A DNA stretch of 64,000 nt from Straminergon stramineum (taxonomy: Eukaryota > Streptophyta > Bryopsida > Hypnales > Calliergonaceae). The translations under genes were made by a program, and so were the position numbers. The notes under the pieces were generated by a model that saw only the letters and a program-made list of their open reading frames with translations, did not search any database and was not told where the DNA came from. Positions 10,618 through 22,182 of the stretch are shown one piece after another (within the stretch, counting starts at the first letter, position 1; each line of letters begins with the position of its first letter). Location: positions 24,619,001-24,683,000 of the forward strand of contig OY987265.1 of NCBI GenBank assembly GCA_963920665.1, in the 5' to 3' direction.

Positions 10618-13305
10618 AGACTCACAAAAGTTTTGTTACAAGATGTGGGGTATTGAACTTTAGATTGAAGCATTAACCCCTAATTGCCTCATCGACCATA
10701 TTTGTTTGACCTGAAATTTTAGGATGATTTTGGGGTGGGCAGTTAATTTCCTGTGGGCGCTTTGAAATTTTTCACGGACAATCTTCAGAGGTTAACTATT
10801 GAAATTTTTTATTTTTCATAGAAAAACGTAAATGCTAGATTTTTGAGAGGTCCTCAAAGGCATATATGTATCTTAGAAGAAGAGTAAAGCTTGCAAATTT
10901 ACTTGATTTCTTGGCTTTAAGCAAAGCTTGCCAATTTCACTTGATTTGAGAACTAAAAAATGGTTCTTATCCATTTGCTTTGAAAATGGTCCCACTGGAA
11001 AGAGTAAAGTGTTTTCATGATATTCACCATTGAAAATTTAAACATGCAAATGTTGATTTGGAGTTAATTGTGATTTCTACTTATTAAAAAAAAATTGTAT
11101 TTCAACAATTGCAAGGTGGATTGTATAATGAGTTTGATAACTCTTCATTTGAGCTCAAGGTTTTTGGAATTGCATTTTAGTGTGCCAACACAATTTTTAG
11201 TTGGTCAAGTCACCTCCAATCCCCAAAAAATCTTATATGCAAATTTTTGAAACATTGTGGGGGAGGGGTGTCACACTAAAAATAGAAAATGTGTATTTTT
11301 CTTGTTATAATCTCACAACTTCCATACAATTTTGCTCTCTAAATTGGTACACACACTAATAAGCAAGCTCTTTAGACATCCATACACTTAGATTTTGAAA
11401 AAATATATATTTTCTTGGGTTGGGGATAACTATAAGCCTATGCTCTTTTTTCATAGTCAAAACACACTTGGAAAGGCTTAGGCACTTAGGGGTTAACAAT
11501 CCAAGAGCAGCTACTTACCTGCAATAAATATTAACCTTGTGACTGCTGCTAGCGCTTGTGGCGTTTGGATGATTGTCCAGGGTCCTCAAAAGAGATTAAA
11601 AGCATTTTTTTCATCCTCTTTTAGTTATTGACCTTTGATGTTGAATTACAAAGAGTATTCAATTGAATTTTTTGTTTAACCAGTGTTTGCTATCATGTCG
11701 TTGAGAAGTAAGTTAAAAAGATGGATGTCAAAATTTGCTATTTTAGTGTATTTTGAGGAGTTGTTGCTCTTTGCTCTAAATCTGAAATTTCTCAAAAAAA
11801 ATGATATTTTTTGAGTTTGAGACCAACTAACGAAATGAAGGTCATCTACTCTAGTTTCTACTCCAATTCGAATTTTGGAAAAATTCGTAATATTGAATAT
11901 TTTATTGTAGTTTGAACTTTAGATGTATTTTCAATATCCATTGTATTCTAATTATAGAATGACATGGAAATTGAGTTTACACCATGATGTTTGTCACTGT
12001 AATTTACACACATGGTGAAATTTTCAGATTTTTTGAAATAATTTTCTATTTAATATGATTTTTTCTTCATTTTTTTTCAAAAAATCTCACAAAAATCAAT
12101 TTTCCTCAAAAAAATTAGATTTTTTTGTGAACTAGAGAAGACATGTGATAATCTCTGAAAAATAAACATAAATTTTTTCATACATATCTATTCCAAAATG
12201 GCAACAAACTTAGTCATAAGCAACGAGGCTCTGAATCAGTGGTTGTAGGTCTGTCCTTTAGGGGATAATAACTTATTTATGCATTCGGGGAGCTCACTTG
12301 TAGCTTCTGAAGAAGATGGGATTATGGCTTAACATTAACCCCTAATCGTCACAGCGGACGTTTTCCAGACCCTGAATAGCCAACTTTTCTGAAATTCAGG
12401 GTTCATCAAATGTTATATTCTGAAAATCCTAACGGTAGATTCTTTCAAAACTTGCATAGTAGTAGTGACTAGATAGTTGGCTCCCCAAATCAGTGGTGAA
12501 GTCTTCAATAAATGAGGCAACTTCAAACTATTTTGGGTTGTTTAACCCATAAATGCCGATGCGGACGTTTTTCGTCCGATGAATAACAAGAAAGTAATTT
12601 GTAGGAAGTAGGAATGCAGTTTTTCAACCTTTTTTTTTTTAACACAATTGTGGAGACATGCTGCATCTTGGAGGGCCAAAAATACTGTCATTCGGATGCA
12701 TTCATAATTTTAGGGAGCATAGACATGGAGGACAGAACACGGAAATACCTGTGCACGGTGTTAGGTTGTAGGCTGCCCTCCTACAATTTTCATGAGGGCA
12801 ACGAGAGTTCCCCTTTCTTTGGTACTGTTCATGAATGTGTTTCTCTCCCACGGTCAGTGCACAATGAACAGTACTCAGCCCGCCTTTCCCCCGCGGGGAC
12901 CAGTCCGTCGGTTAGGGGTTAAAAGGGTTGTTCAGATTCCCAATTTTTGGTCATCAGCCTGTGACGTTGAGGGGTTAAGTTAGTCCTCCCAGACGCAAGA
13001 CTTTATGTACCCCCCATTGACCAATTCAGTTGGGAAGGTCCACGAGCCGGAAATGAGCAGAGCGCCGTGAAGGGCAGCTTGGCAAGCCTTTGCCCAGGCG
13101 GGGATGAAGCTGGGATGAGGTGGGGCAAAGGTTGCGTGAATTGCTTGATGGGGGTAAATACCATCTCGTGTCAAATTATTATTCATGTACTGGAGTTGTG
13201 ATGAGGGATCAGTTGCCAAGGCTTGTGAAATAAAAAATGACTCACTACAATTTCTTGACCACAGCTGAATCTCAGCTAAATAGCGGCAACCCTACATGTA
13301 CTGTA
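10618..13305. other. Intergenic DNA with recurring AACCCCTAA motifs
   Basis: No gene is supported. The motif TTAACCCCTAA or its complement recurs near 10673, 11488, 12335, 12914 and 12970, which suggests remnants of an old repeat family (see the finding on this motif). 12640-13240 is GC-richer and contains short ORFs on both strands, but none shows a domain, signal sequence or splice pattern I can support. Confidence 0.35.
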
Positions 13306-14175
13306 CAGTACCTGGCAACTCTCAATCGTCCACCCCATTCTGCCATTCAAATTTTTTTTGAATAATATATAATATGATTGACATTTTTTGTCTTGTACAA
13401 TCAATATTCAATTCTTACTCAATTCCAATTAAGCATACCAAATTTGGGTTTCTAAAAAAGTAAAATTTCATTTTTGGAGAATTATTTCATTGAAAATTCA
13501 TAGTTCTACACGATAATTTATTGAAAAACATTGGTGATGAATTTTTTTAATTTGATTGTGGTGATATGTAGGAAATATCCATATGCACATCTTTCCTTCA
13601 ATAAACATCTCCAAAAAGTTTTAGAATTTCCTCACAAAGGTTTCAAAAATTGAGGTGACAATGTCCAAATTTTGAAAAATAGATATTTCTTTACTGTAAT
13701 TAGATTTTACTATTTGACCTTTGCACTATTACTAATTTTGTTTAGTTGAACATGAAGATATAGTTGCTTTCTCATAATCAAATTACAATGAAGAAATATC
13801 TATTTTTAAAAAATTTGAACATTATCACCCCAACTTTTCAAACAATTGCAAAGAGATTTTAAAACTTTTCGGAGATGCTTATAAAGGAAAGATGTGGGTG
13901 TAGATGTTTCCTACATATAGCTGCAATTGAATTAAAAAAAATTCATCATCAATGTTTTCCAATGAATTATTGTGTAAAATCATTAAAATTTAATGAAACA
14001 ATTCACCCAAAATGAAGTTTTGATTTTCTGAACCCCAATTTGGTATGCTTGATCTGAATTGCGTAAGAATTGAATGGTAATTATGGAAGACCAAAAATGT
14101 TAATAATATGATACATTCTCCAATTTTCTTTTGAATGGCAGAATGAGGTGGACGGTTGAGAGTTGCCGGGTACTG
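13306..14175. mobile_element. 870-bp fold-back element with TA target duplication (Tc1/mariner-type ends)
   Basis: The left end (TA|CAGTACCTGGCAACTC) and right end (GAGTTGCCGGGTACTG|TA) are inverted copies, and almost the whole element is two arms of about 430 bp folding back on each other, with the centre near 13735. Arm matches include AAATATCTATTT(T), CCTCAAT/CCCCAACTTTT and TTCCAATTAAGCATACC against its complement near 14040. TA duplication and CAGT ends are typical of the Tc1/mariner superfamily. There is no transposase. The arms have diverged, so the insertion is old. The end sequence CAGTACC resembles, but is not the same as, the CAGTGGGGTACC end of the Tc1 element at 49083. Confidence 0.6.
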
Positions 14176-15032
14176 TAGAGGCCTAGAGATTCCACTCCTA
14201 GGTTAGCTGGAACGAGGGCGAGAACAGGAAACACGTTTTGCTGACGCACTACTGTAGCACTGGTGGTGGCGTTCTTTCCACGCCTAGCTGCCCGAGTGGA
14301 CCAGGAGGACTCTATCCTTGTTCTCCGACGTCGCCACACCACGCACTTGGCCGGTGCATTCTTGAGGAACCCAGTGGGTGCTGCCCCTGCTCGCGAAGGC
14401 CGGATTTGGACTCCCCTGCGAATTTCGACTGGTGGGTCGTGCGGATGCTTGTCGATCGAGGTGAAGTCTCCGCTCCTTGGGCTTACCGACAATTTGAAGT
14501 CCTCTCCGAGATGCATGCACGAGAGCAGTTTGTATACTGAGTTGTTGTCGCAGTACTTGCCCCAGGTTTCCTCGTCTGGCGTTACGCATCACGCTCTGGG
14601 CACTAGGTCTTGGTGGTCTGGGAGTTGTAAGTTAGGGTTTCGGTTTTGGTATGCGGTAGTGGTCTGCTTGATCTTGGATACTAATGTGTGGCGATATTCT
14701 CTCTTGCAGAGCCGTGAAGCCATTGAGGGAAAAAAAGCCTGCAAGCTCCGTGCGAATTCTCACCTCAAGGTACGAGTGGCTGCATTTGTATCTTTTACGA
14801 TATGGTTGGGATTGAGATGTCTGTCTTGATTATGTACTAGTAGAAGCTCCGATCCTTTCAAAGGGCATCAAGTCCTTTCAACTTGTGGTGTATGTGGCGG
14901 CACTCTAGAGTTGCTTGCCTGATGCAGTTCTAGCAAATTTGGTGACAGGGTGATGCAAGGGACTACTCCATGAAGATTTTTCAGCTACATAAACAACTTG
15001 CTCTGGACGATGAGGAAGCCCAGCGCATGAAG
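14176..15032 (+). pseudogene. Gene fragment with DUF1771/Smr-like exons, copy 1
   Basis: Two good phase-0 exons are visible. Exon 14710-14769 (ctcttgcag|AGC..AAG|gtacgag) encodes SREAIEGKKACKLRANSHLK. Exon 14949-15032 (gtgacag|GGT..AAG|gttatc) encodes GDARDYSMKIFQLHKQ followed by an acidic stretch ending EEAQRMK. Together they resemble the DUF1771 helical pair (R-E-x-A...K-x-x...A...GD...A/S...L...H) that precedes Smr nuclease domains. GC-rich sequence upstream (14176-14626, donor GTT|GTAAGTTAGGG) looks like a 5' exon or leader. No Smr domain or further exon is found downstream, so the gene is truncated, or its 3' part is beyond recognition. The family assignment is moderate to weak; the exon structure is convincing. 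Confidence 0.45.
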
Positions 15033-16122
15033 GTTATCTCTTGCTCAACGTTCAATTTTGACACTGTTACTACTTGCACGCATACTACTGTGCCTTGTTG
15101 TCATTCAAAACAAATAACAAGTTGAACAAAAAATTCAATTGCAATCAAAAATAGGAATGGAAAGTGGAAGGAAAGGAAGTGCGTTATTTCAGTAATTGAA
15201 AGAATAACTCAAAGTATGTTGAGAAATATATAGAATTCAACAATTTATAGAGGATATTAGAGATTCATGTCATTGCAATTCAAACTCGAATAGCGTGGGT
15301 GTTCTTGAGGGTTAATGATTTCTGCGTTTTGGAGGAGGGAATCATTGATTAGGCAAGTTAACCATTAGCTTACGAGCCAGACTTACAATGCCCTACCCAA
15401 CCCCAGCTTAGAAAAGACCCGCACCCAGACATTGGATAAGTCAGTGTAACTTCCATACAGCATTTGGGGTCAATCTAGAATATTGCATGCGCAGTGTGGA
15501 ATTGCACTAGCACAACGGCGAGTGTTTCAGAATCTCCGGCTGGTTTCCCGTTGGAGCGGATTTCCTTCATGGAGCAAGTTCGCAGTACGGAATTGTTTTA
15601 TTGAAATACACTAGCGCAATGTAGATGAAGATTTGATGCATCTTCAGGCATTCAGTCCGGCAAAATTAATTAAAGAAGTGTACGATGAGAGTGCGTTATG
15701 TGGATTCTACAAACCCTGCTCGTGAGTGGAGTCCTCTTTCTCATTGATTTAGCTCATGCATGTCCTACCTTGACGTACATGGAAGACTCTGTGTCGGGGG
15801 AGAAGGGTTTTTTTATTGCCCTTCTTGAGGTCACTAGCAACGATCATTATAGTTTCGTGTCTGTCGTTAATGCCTCGCACTGGCTGCAACCGCACATGTA
15901 CTGTACTGTAGAGGCCTAGAGATTCCACTCCCAGGTTACCGTTGAAAAATCTCAGACGCTTAGAGAATACTGTGAAATGAAAAACGAGGACCAAATGAAG
16001 CTTACAATATCTGAAACCATGTGCAGTTTCCAACGTCAGCGGGGAGTGGCCGTGAAACTTTTTTCTCTCGAAAATTGCTGTGACCAAATCAGTTCCAGAA
16101 CTGTAGCAGTGATGGTGTACAG
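15033..16122. other. Spacer between the two gene-fragment copies
   Basis: It contains a third copy of the repeat head (TACTGTAGAGGCCTAGAG, 15905-15922). A 73-codon plus-strand ORF at 15698-15919 begins with a signal-peptide-like stretch (MWILQTLLVSGVLFLIDLAHA) but ends in the repeat head and has no other support. I do not call it a gene. Confidence 0.3.
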
Positions 16123-16706
16123 TACTGTAGAGGCCTAGAGACTCCAGGTTAGCTGGACCGAGGTCGAGAACACTGCACTTTTTGCTGACGCACTCCTGTA
16201 GCAGTGGTGGCGGCGTCCTTTGCACGCCGAGCTGCCCGAGAAGGCCAAGGGAACCCTATCCTTGTTCTCCGACGTTGCTACACCACGCACTTGGCCGGTG
16301 CATTCTTGAGGAACGCAGTGGATGCTTGTCGATCGAGGTGAAGTCTCCGCTCTCTTGGGCTTACCGACAATTTGAAGTCCTCTCCGAGATGCATGCACGA
16401 GAGCAGTTTGTATACTGAGTTATTGTTGCAGTACTTGCCCCAGGTTTCCTCGTCTGGCGTTACCCATCACGCTCTGGGCACTAGGTCTTGGTGGTCTGGG
16501 AGTTGTAAGTTAGGGTTTCGGTTTTGGTGTGCGGTAGTGGTCTGCTCGATCTTGGATACTAATGTGTGGCGATATTCTTTCTTGCAGAGCCGTGAAGCCA
16601 TTGAGGGAAAAAAAGCCTGCAAGCTCCGTGCGAATTCTCACCTCAAGGTACGAGTGGCTGCATTTGTATCTTTTACGATATGGTTGGGATTGAGATGTCT
16701 GTCTTG
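16123..16706 (+). pseudogene. DUF1771-like gene fragment, copy 2 (duplication of 14171-14828)
   Basis: This is a direct duplicate of 14171-14828, with a deletion of about 70 bp where copy 1 has the GCCCCTGCTCGCGAAGGCCG stretch. The splice signals (GTT|GTAAGTTAGGG, cttgcag|AGC, AAG|GTACGAG) and the 20-codon exon are preserved exactly. The second exon (GDARDYS...) is missing: the sequence diverges from copy 1 soon after 16706. The copy therefore cannot encode the same protein. Confidence 0.55.
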
Positions 16707-18420
16707 ATCAATTGATTCTTGCTGAGAATTGAGTCTGCCTGACATTGGGGCAAGCAAGTTCTGATTGGTTGTTATGCAACTTTGTTGATCTCTGCTTTCG
16801 TCATTAGTTGGGTACTAGATTCTGCAAGGTAGGACTTAGCCAGTTTGCGATTTAAGATTGCCTTATCATGGGCAAGTGATTTAGATGTAATGCACCACAA
16901 CAACGGCTTGGGTTCTTATAATTATTGCTTTATTGTGACAAAGCGTCATGTGAATCATTTTCTCAGTTTTCTCAGGGTCTAGACCAGCTTTGTCAGAGCA
17001 GAATACTCATATGGACAGGGGAGTGATACTTCAATTATGAAGGTTTCACCCCGGATGACACCAACTGGCATTGTTTGTGAAACACACCATCGGTTAAGTG
17101 TGTCGGTTCAGGCCTTGAGCCTCATGTTTTCTTCCTTTCTTTCTAAATGTATGGAAAGTTTAGAATATGAGATGTGTCGCTTTGGTTTGCAGGCATACTT
17201 TGACATTACCTACCCACTGAACTCTCTTGGGGAAGGGGAACTGTCTTGACTTACACTCTTTCCGTCCAGAGCATTTGTTTCAGGAACTACGAACGGTGCT
17301 CTAACAGGTGTGGTGCTTTGAGAGGAGAATTGTTGTTGGTCTGCACTATTTGTCATGATGTTCTAATGTGCTGATCTATGAAAGCATAAAGGGAATGATG
17401 TGCATATTGCAAGTCTTCAAGTTTTGGTACCTGTTGCAACATTTTGGGGCACATTTTGAGTTGTTTTTGCACTATTTGCACATTTCTTCTTGGTTGTTGT
17501 TACTGACCATGCTCCCTAGGTCTTTGTGGTTTGGGATTTCAATTTTGAATTGCAAAGGTGATTATGCTTGATTTGTAGTTTCCCATGTGTGATTATGTTC
17601 TGTCTTGCAAATCTATGAAGCTATTGAGGTAATAGAGAAATAAAACCTCAATGCAAATTCTCACTTGTAGGTGTGGGTTACACCATGTGCATCTTTCTCT
17701 ATATTGTGAGGAGTAGAATGTCTGTCTTGATTGTTTATGGGATGGGTTCACCTAAAATTTATTTAGGCTAATTTGTATCCCATCTTTTGCAGCATGTCCA
17801 TTTAGTTTGTCTTAATTAGCTAGGATTTTTCATGTAGTCTTCTTGGGCAGATTGTGATTAAAGATAGCCTTGTCATGGCCAAGTGGTTCAGTTGTAAATC
17901 TCCATAACTAAGAGCTTGGGCTGATAATTATCTTCTCTTTAATTGTAAGAGCAAAAGGTCTAAAGAACATTGTGTTTATCACTTCCTCAACTTATGGACC
18001 AAGCTTGTGTGGTTGAAGCTTTACTATTTGTCTTGGGTGACATTGTAATGTGTAGAGTTGTGAAGGCATTGAGGGAATCAAGTTGTGCATTGTGTGAGTC
18101 CTCAAGTTCAGGTATTGGTTGCAATGTTGTTGGCATTTTTGTGGATTATGCTTGTAGTTAGTTGAAATTAATTTTGATTGCATTTGGTGTGTTCCTATCT
18201 TTTTGCAAACTCTCGATATAGGTTGTTTGGCTTTATAGGAGTTCTCTTTCAACTTTGTTTTGGGAATTGTGCACGGTGAGCATAGAAGTATGTGGTTTGT
18301 GATTACATGTGACCTTGTCATGTCATAATTCAATACAACTAAGTGATTACAGTTTAAACCCTTTGTAATCCCACCTGTGGCATCCAAACTTAATAGGAAT
18401 CCTAACACGTGCGTGTGATA
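16707..18420 (+). repeat. Decayed tandem copies of the upstream unit
   Basis: 17440-17700 aligns with the 3' part of copies 1 and 2 (ctaggtctttgtggtttggga; ttgcaaatctatgaagctattgag; cctcaatgcaaattctcac), with most C's replaced by T. 17780-18150 in turn resembles 16770-17490 (attgccttatcatgggcaag against atagccttgtcatggccaag; tgcaagtcttcaagttttgg against gtgagtcctcaagttcaggt). So units about 1 kb long are repeated head to tail and become more degenerate away from copy 1. There is no coding capacity. Confidence 0.5.
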
Positions 18421-21400
18421 GTATCATACTAACAAAAGAAATTGACATTGTACTTTCTAAGATTCAATAATCTACAATAGCATGTTGATTAATGAATTAT
18501 AATATTATAATAATATTTTATTATTAAATTATGTCATAATTGACTATTGCATATAAATCATTGTTAGTATTTGATGTCTTTCCATACCTTCATTATTATT
18601 GAATTTATTAGTTTTGTTGGATGGTATGTTTTCATATATATTGAAAGGTAAAAGTAACTAATTGCAATACCTTTTGTTTTCATCAAAACATTGTGGTCAT
18701 TCAACCTTTCAGATAGTTAGAGTAGAAGAAGTATAGTGTATAGGTGTTGTGACTTTAATTCATTTTATTTTATTTGTATAGAATAGAATTTGTTTACCTC
18801 CAAATAACCTTATCTACTACAAAATGGTCAATCATCACATTTGATGTAAATTTAACCTTTTGAATTGTGTTCATCTATCAATTTTAAATTTAGAAGGCAT
18901 GTGATATTATGAATTGTCTATTACTATAGAGAAATTCAATTTTTTCCAAGTAAAGTTTCCATTGCTATAATTTTTGTAGAAAAAAGAAAAGATATTAGTA
19001 AGTAGAGCAAAAACAATCCAACTTGAATTTTCTCTAGAGGTACAAGTAACAAAAGAGATTGGTGTGAAGATTTATCAATTAATTATTTTATATTTTATCT
19101 AAAATACCTTTGCCAATGACCTTTAGATCATATGACATTGTCAAGTTAAATTTCTCTTTTTACATAATTGATTTATTTTCTATTGCTATTGATTTTTTCA
19201 GAATTTTTGATGGAACAAAACAATTATTGTTATTTTCTTAAGTAAAAAGTGAAAGTAATCCTTCATCAACTAGAATACATATTAGAATAAATTGGGATTT
19301 TTTACAATAGATGAGGCTTATAATGAGAAACATAATTTTGTATTAATAATTTATCAAATGTTTTAAAAGTAGAAAATATGAATGAAATACACAATGTTAT
19401 ATATTCTAGATTCTATCATATAAAGTGTGCAATTGTAATAATTCTTATAGTACTAGGATTCTCTAAAATTTCAAAATAGAGTATAAAAAATTGGCCAAGC
19501 TTTACTTTTACTTTAAATCCAATATCTAAAAATGGTTGGTTAGAATAGTTACAATCAAGGTTGATGAAGGTGTATTCCCTTTTGGGATGCACAAACCTTT
19601 ACTAGTTAAGGCAAGGCATGGAATTTTGATTCTTTTTCCTTCAATCATGGAAGCTAAGGATATAAAAATTTTGCATGTCAATTTTTTGTCTTATTTATTA
19701 TCCTACTTAAGTTGAATTGGTTTGAGCAAGAAATCCATTTAGGCAATAGAGTGGGGCATTGGCTACATGGGTTTTATTGCTAATGATGCCCACTAGTCCA
19801 TGAAATACACTTTTATCAAGTTTGTTGGTTTCTTTCTTCTAAACACTTTTGAAAAGATTAGATGTATTTTGTATGCAATTTGTGTTGCAAGCATTAATTG
19901 CTTGTTGATTGTCATGTCTATTTGACATTGTTAATACCCACAAGATTTGCTTAGGAAAGGTGTCTTCATGTCTTGGACTTTTAGTCTTATTTTGAAGGTA
20001 ACACACCTAAAAGGATGTTACAAGCTCTCAATTGAAATTACACTTCGTTTGAAAACCTACAGATAATTCTTTGAGAAGCATGATGTGATCAATGATCTTC
20101 CGTAAACTTTTGATTTAGGCCATTTAGAGAGGGGATTGTAATATCCACTACAATCTCTCTTTGAAACTTGTACAAATTGAAGTCTAACTTGTATTAAGTG
20201 AGATTACACCTTGATGTAGGCAACTTTGATGAATATTACTTGGAATGTCACATACTCACATGTATCAAATGGTGAACTATATTGTAACATTGTAATGATA
20301 GTATGTACTTGTATCAATTCCTTCAATTCCTAAGCTTTAATAGTGTTACAAAGTCTAAGCAAGGAATGCATTGGGTGGTGCCTATCCTTTGCATATTTTC
20401 TATGTCACCATTATTAGTGTTAGTAGTAGAACTTGCCACTCAATTGCTTTGAAGTTATGGTTGTTCAACTTCTCCGAATTTCTAGAGGTCTTTAATTTAT
20501 ATATTTCTTCACTAAGTCATAATGCCAAGTTTCTCCATTGAAATTATATAATATTAAATGTGAAATAATGCTCAATGACCATTTTATCCAAGTAGTTCAA
20601 AGTCTAATGTTGATTTTGAAGTATGGTAGGTTATTGGGTTTTTTGAGTTTGATTTTAGATTTTAGATCTAGATTGAGAAGTTAATTCAACTACTTAGGAG
20701 TTAAGTTTTAGTGGTGTATTTTAGCATCTTTAGACTAAAGGGATATAGTAGAAGTTTGGAAGCTTGAGTACTATTTATTGAAATTCGTTGTTTTCATTAG
20801 AGATCCATCATCATGAATTTAGTCAATATTGTGTGTATCTAGGAATTGCCATTGATTCTACTATTGTTATTATTTTGAGGCATGCATGCAATTAGAAATG
20901 AACTTTATAAGTTTTAGTATATAATATTGTTTATAGTAAACTTGCCAATCATCGCATGGATGAAATTCAAATCCTTCTCCATATAAATATAGAGACTTGC
21001 ATGTTTTGAAATTTGGCATGATCATTAAATGTCATGTTAAGATTCACTTTCAAAAAATAGAATGCAAAAAGATTTCTTCTTATAAATTTTATTGCAATTT
21101 ATAGGCAATGTAGCTAAAATCTAGTTAAAAATTCCTTGCAACCCTTCACCACACAGTGGGCGGTCATTGGGTGGTGATACAAAATTTTGTTCCCATAGCA
21201 ATTGAATTGCTTGTTGCATCGTGCGGTTAGTATATGGTAAACGGCAATGGTTGTTGTGTGGTTTTTGGATATGTGCTGTAAATGGCAAGTTTACTCTACA
21301 TGTATAGTGTTGAACAGTGCTTGGTTATGAAGGTTCCTTAAGGATTGTAGGGTTTTTTACAATGAGGGAATTATTGCTTGTAGGAGATTCTAGGTCAAAA

Positions 21401-22182
21401 TTCACCTTTCTCTTGCTAGCATTATTACCTTGTGAAGGTCTTAGGTTGTTGTTGACTTGATTTGGCTAGGATTGTTTTCATCATAGTGTACTCTCATGAA
21501 TGCTTTTCTATGATTGGATTTCCTCTATATTCAATGATATGTATGACATGCAATGTTGGTGTAGATGGGTATTTTCTAAGCTATGTTGTTTTTATTCAAT
21601 ATGAATAGTAGTGGAAGTTTGATTTGATGAGCAATAATGTGGTTGATTTAATGTATATACATCTCATTGATATTGTCATTGAGAATTAGTAATCCTTTTT
21701 GATAGCATATGCAATAGAACATTGAATCTAGGACTCACATTAGCAAATCAAATTGGGACATATTATCTTTGGCATCAATATGACGCATTGGAAAATTGTT
21801 GTATACTTTTAAGTATTTAGGTTAGAATTTAAGTAGGAAAGGTTTGTTCTTAAGATTATTGTTTCATCAATCTTGTTTAGTGTCTAAATGTGGGATTTCA
21901 TTCAAGTAATGTTTGAAATCTATAGCTCTATTGTTTATGACAATTTCTAAGAATTTGCTCTTTATGTATGGAGGTGTTTCATTTTTGATTGAATTTGGGT
22001 TGCTTTCTTATATGCTTTTGTGTATGTACTAAATTATTTAATTTCATGTTTGTGCATAGTTCACCATCATTTTATTTGCAAACAATTGTAGATATGTTAT
22101 ATTATTTTAGGCACTAAGACCAAATGGTTGTGGTAGTTTGAATACAACTTTTGACAGGACTACATCTTGAGCATTTCAAATT
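18421..22182. other. AT-rich intergenic DNA upstream of the large kinase gene
   Basis: Nothing gene-like or clearly repetitive was seen in 3.7 kb. The promoter of the plus-strand gene starting at 22183 must lie at the right end, but no motif can be singled out. Confidence 0.4.

Noticed and set aside
15698..15919. A 73-residue ORF with a signal-peptide-like start
   Set aside because: It lies between duplicated gene fragments, ends in repeat sequence, and has no homologue that I recognise, splice context or second copy; chance is likely.
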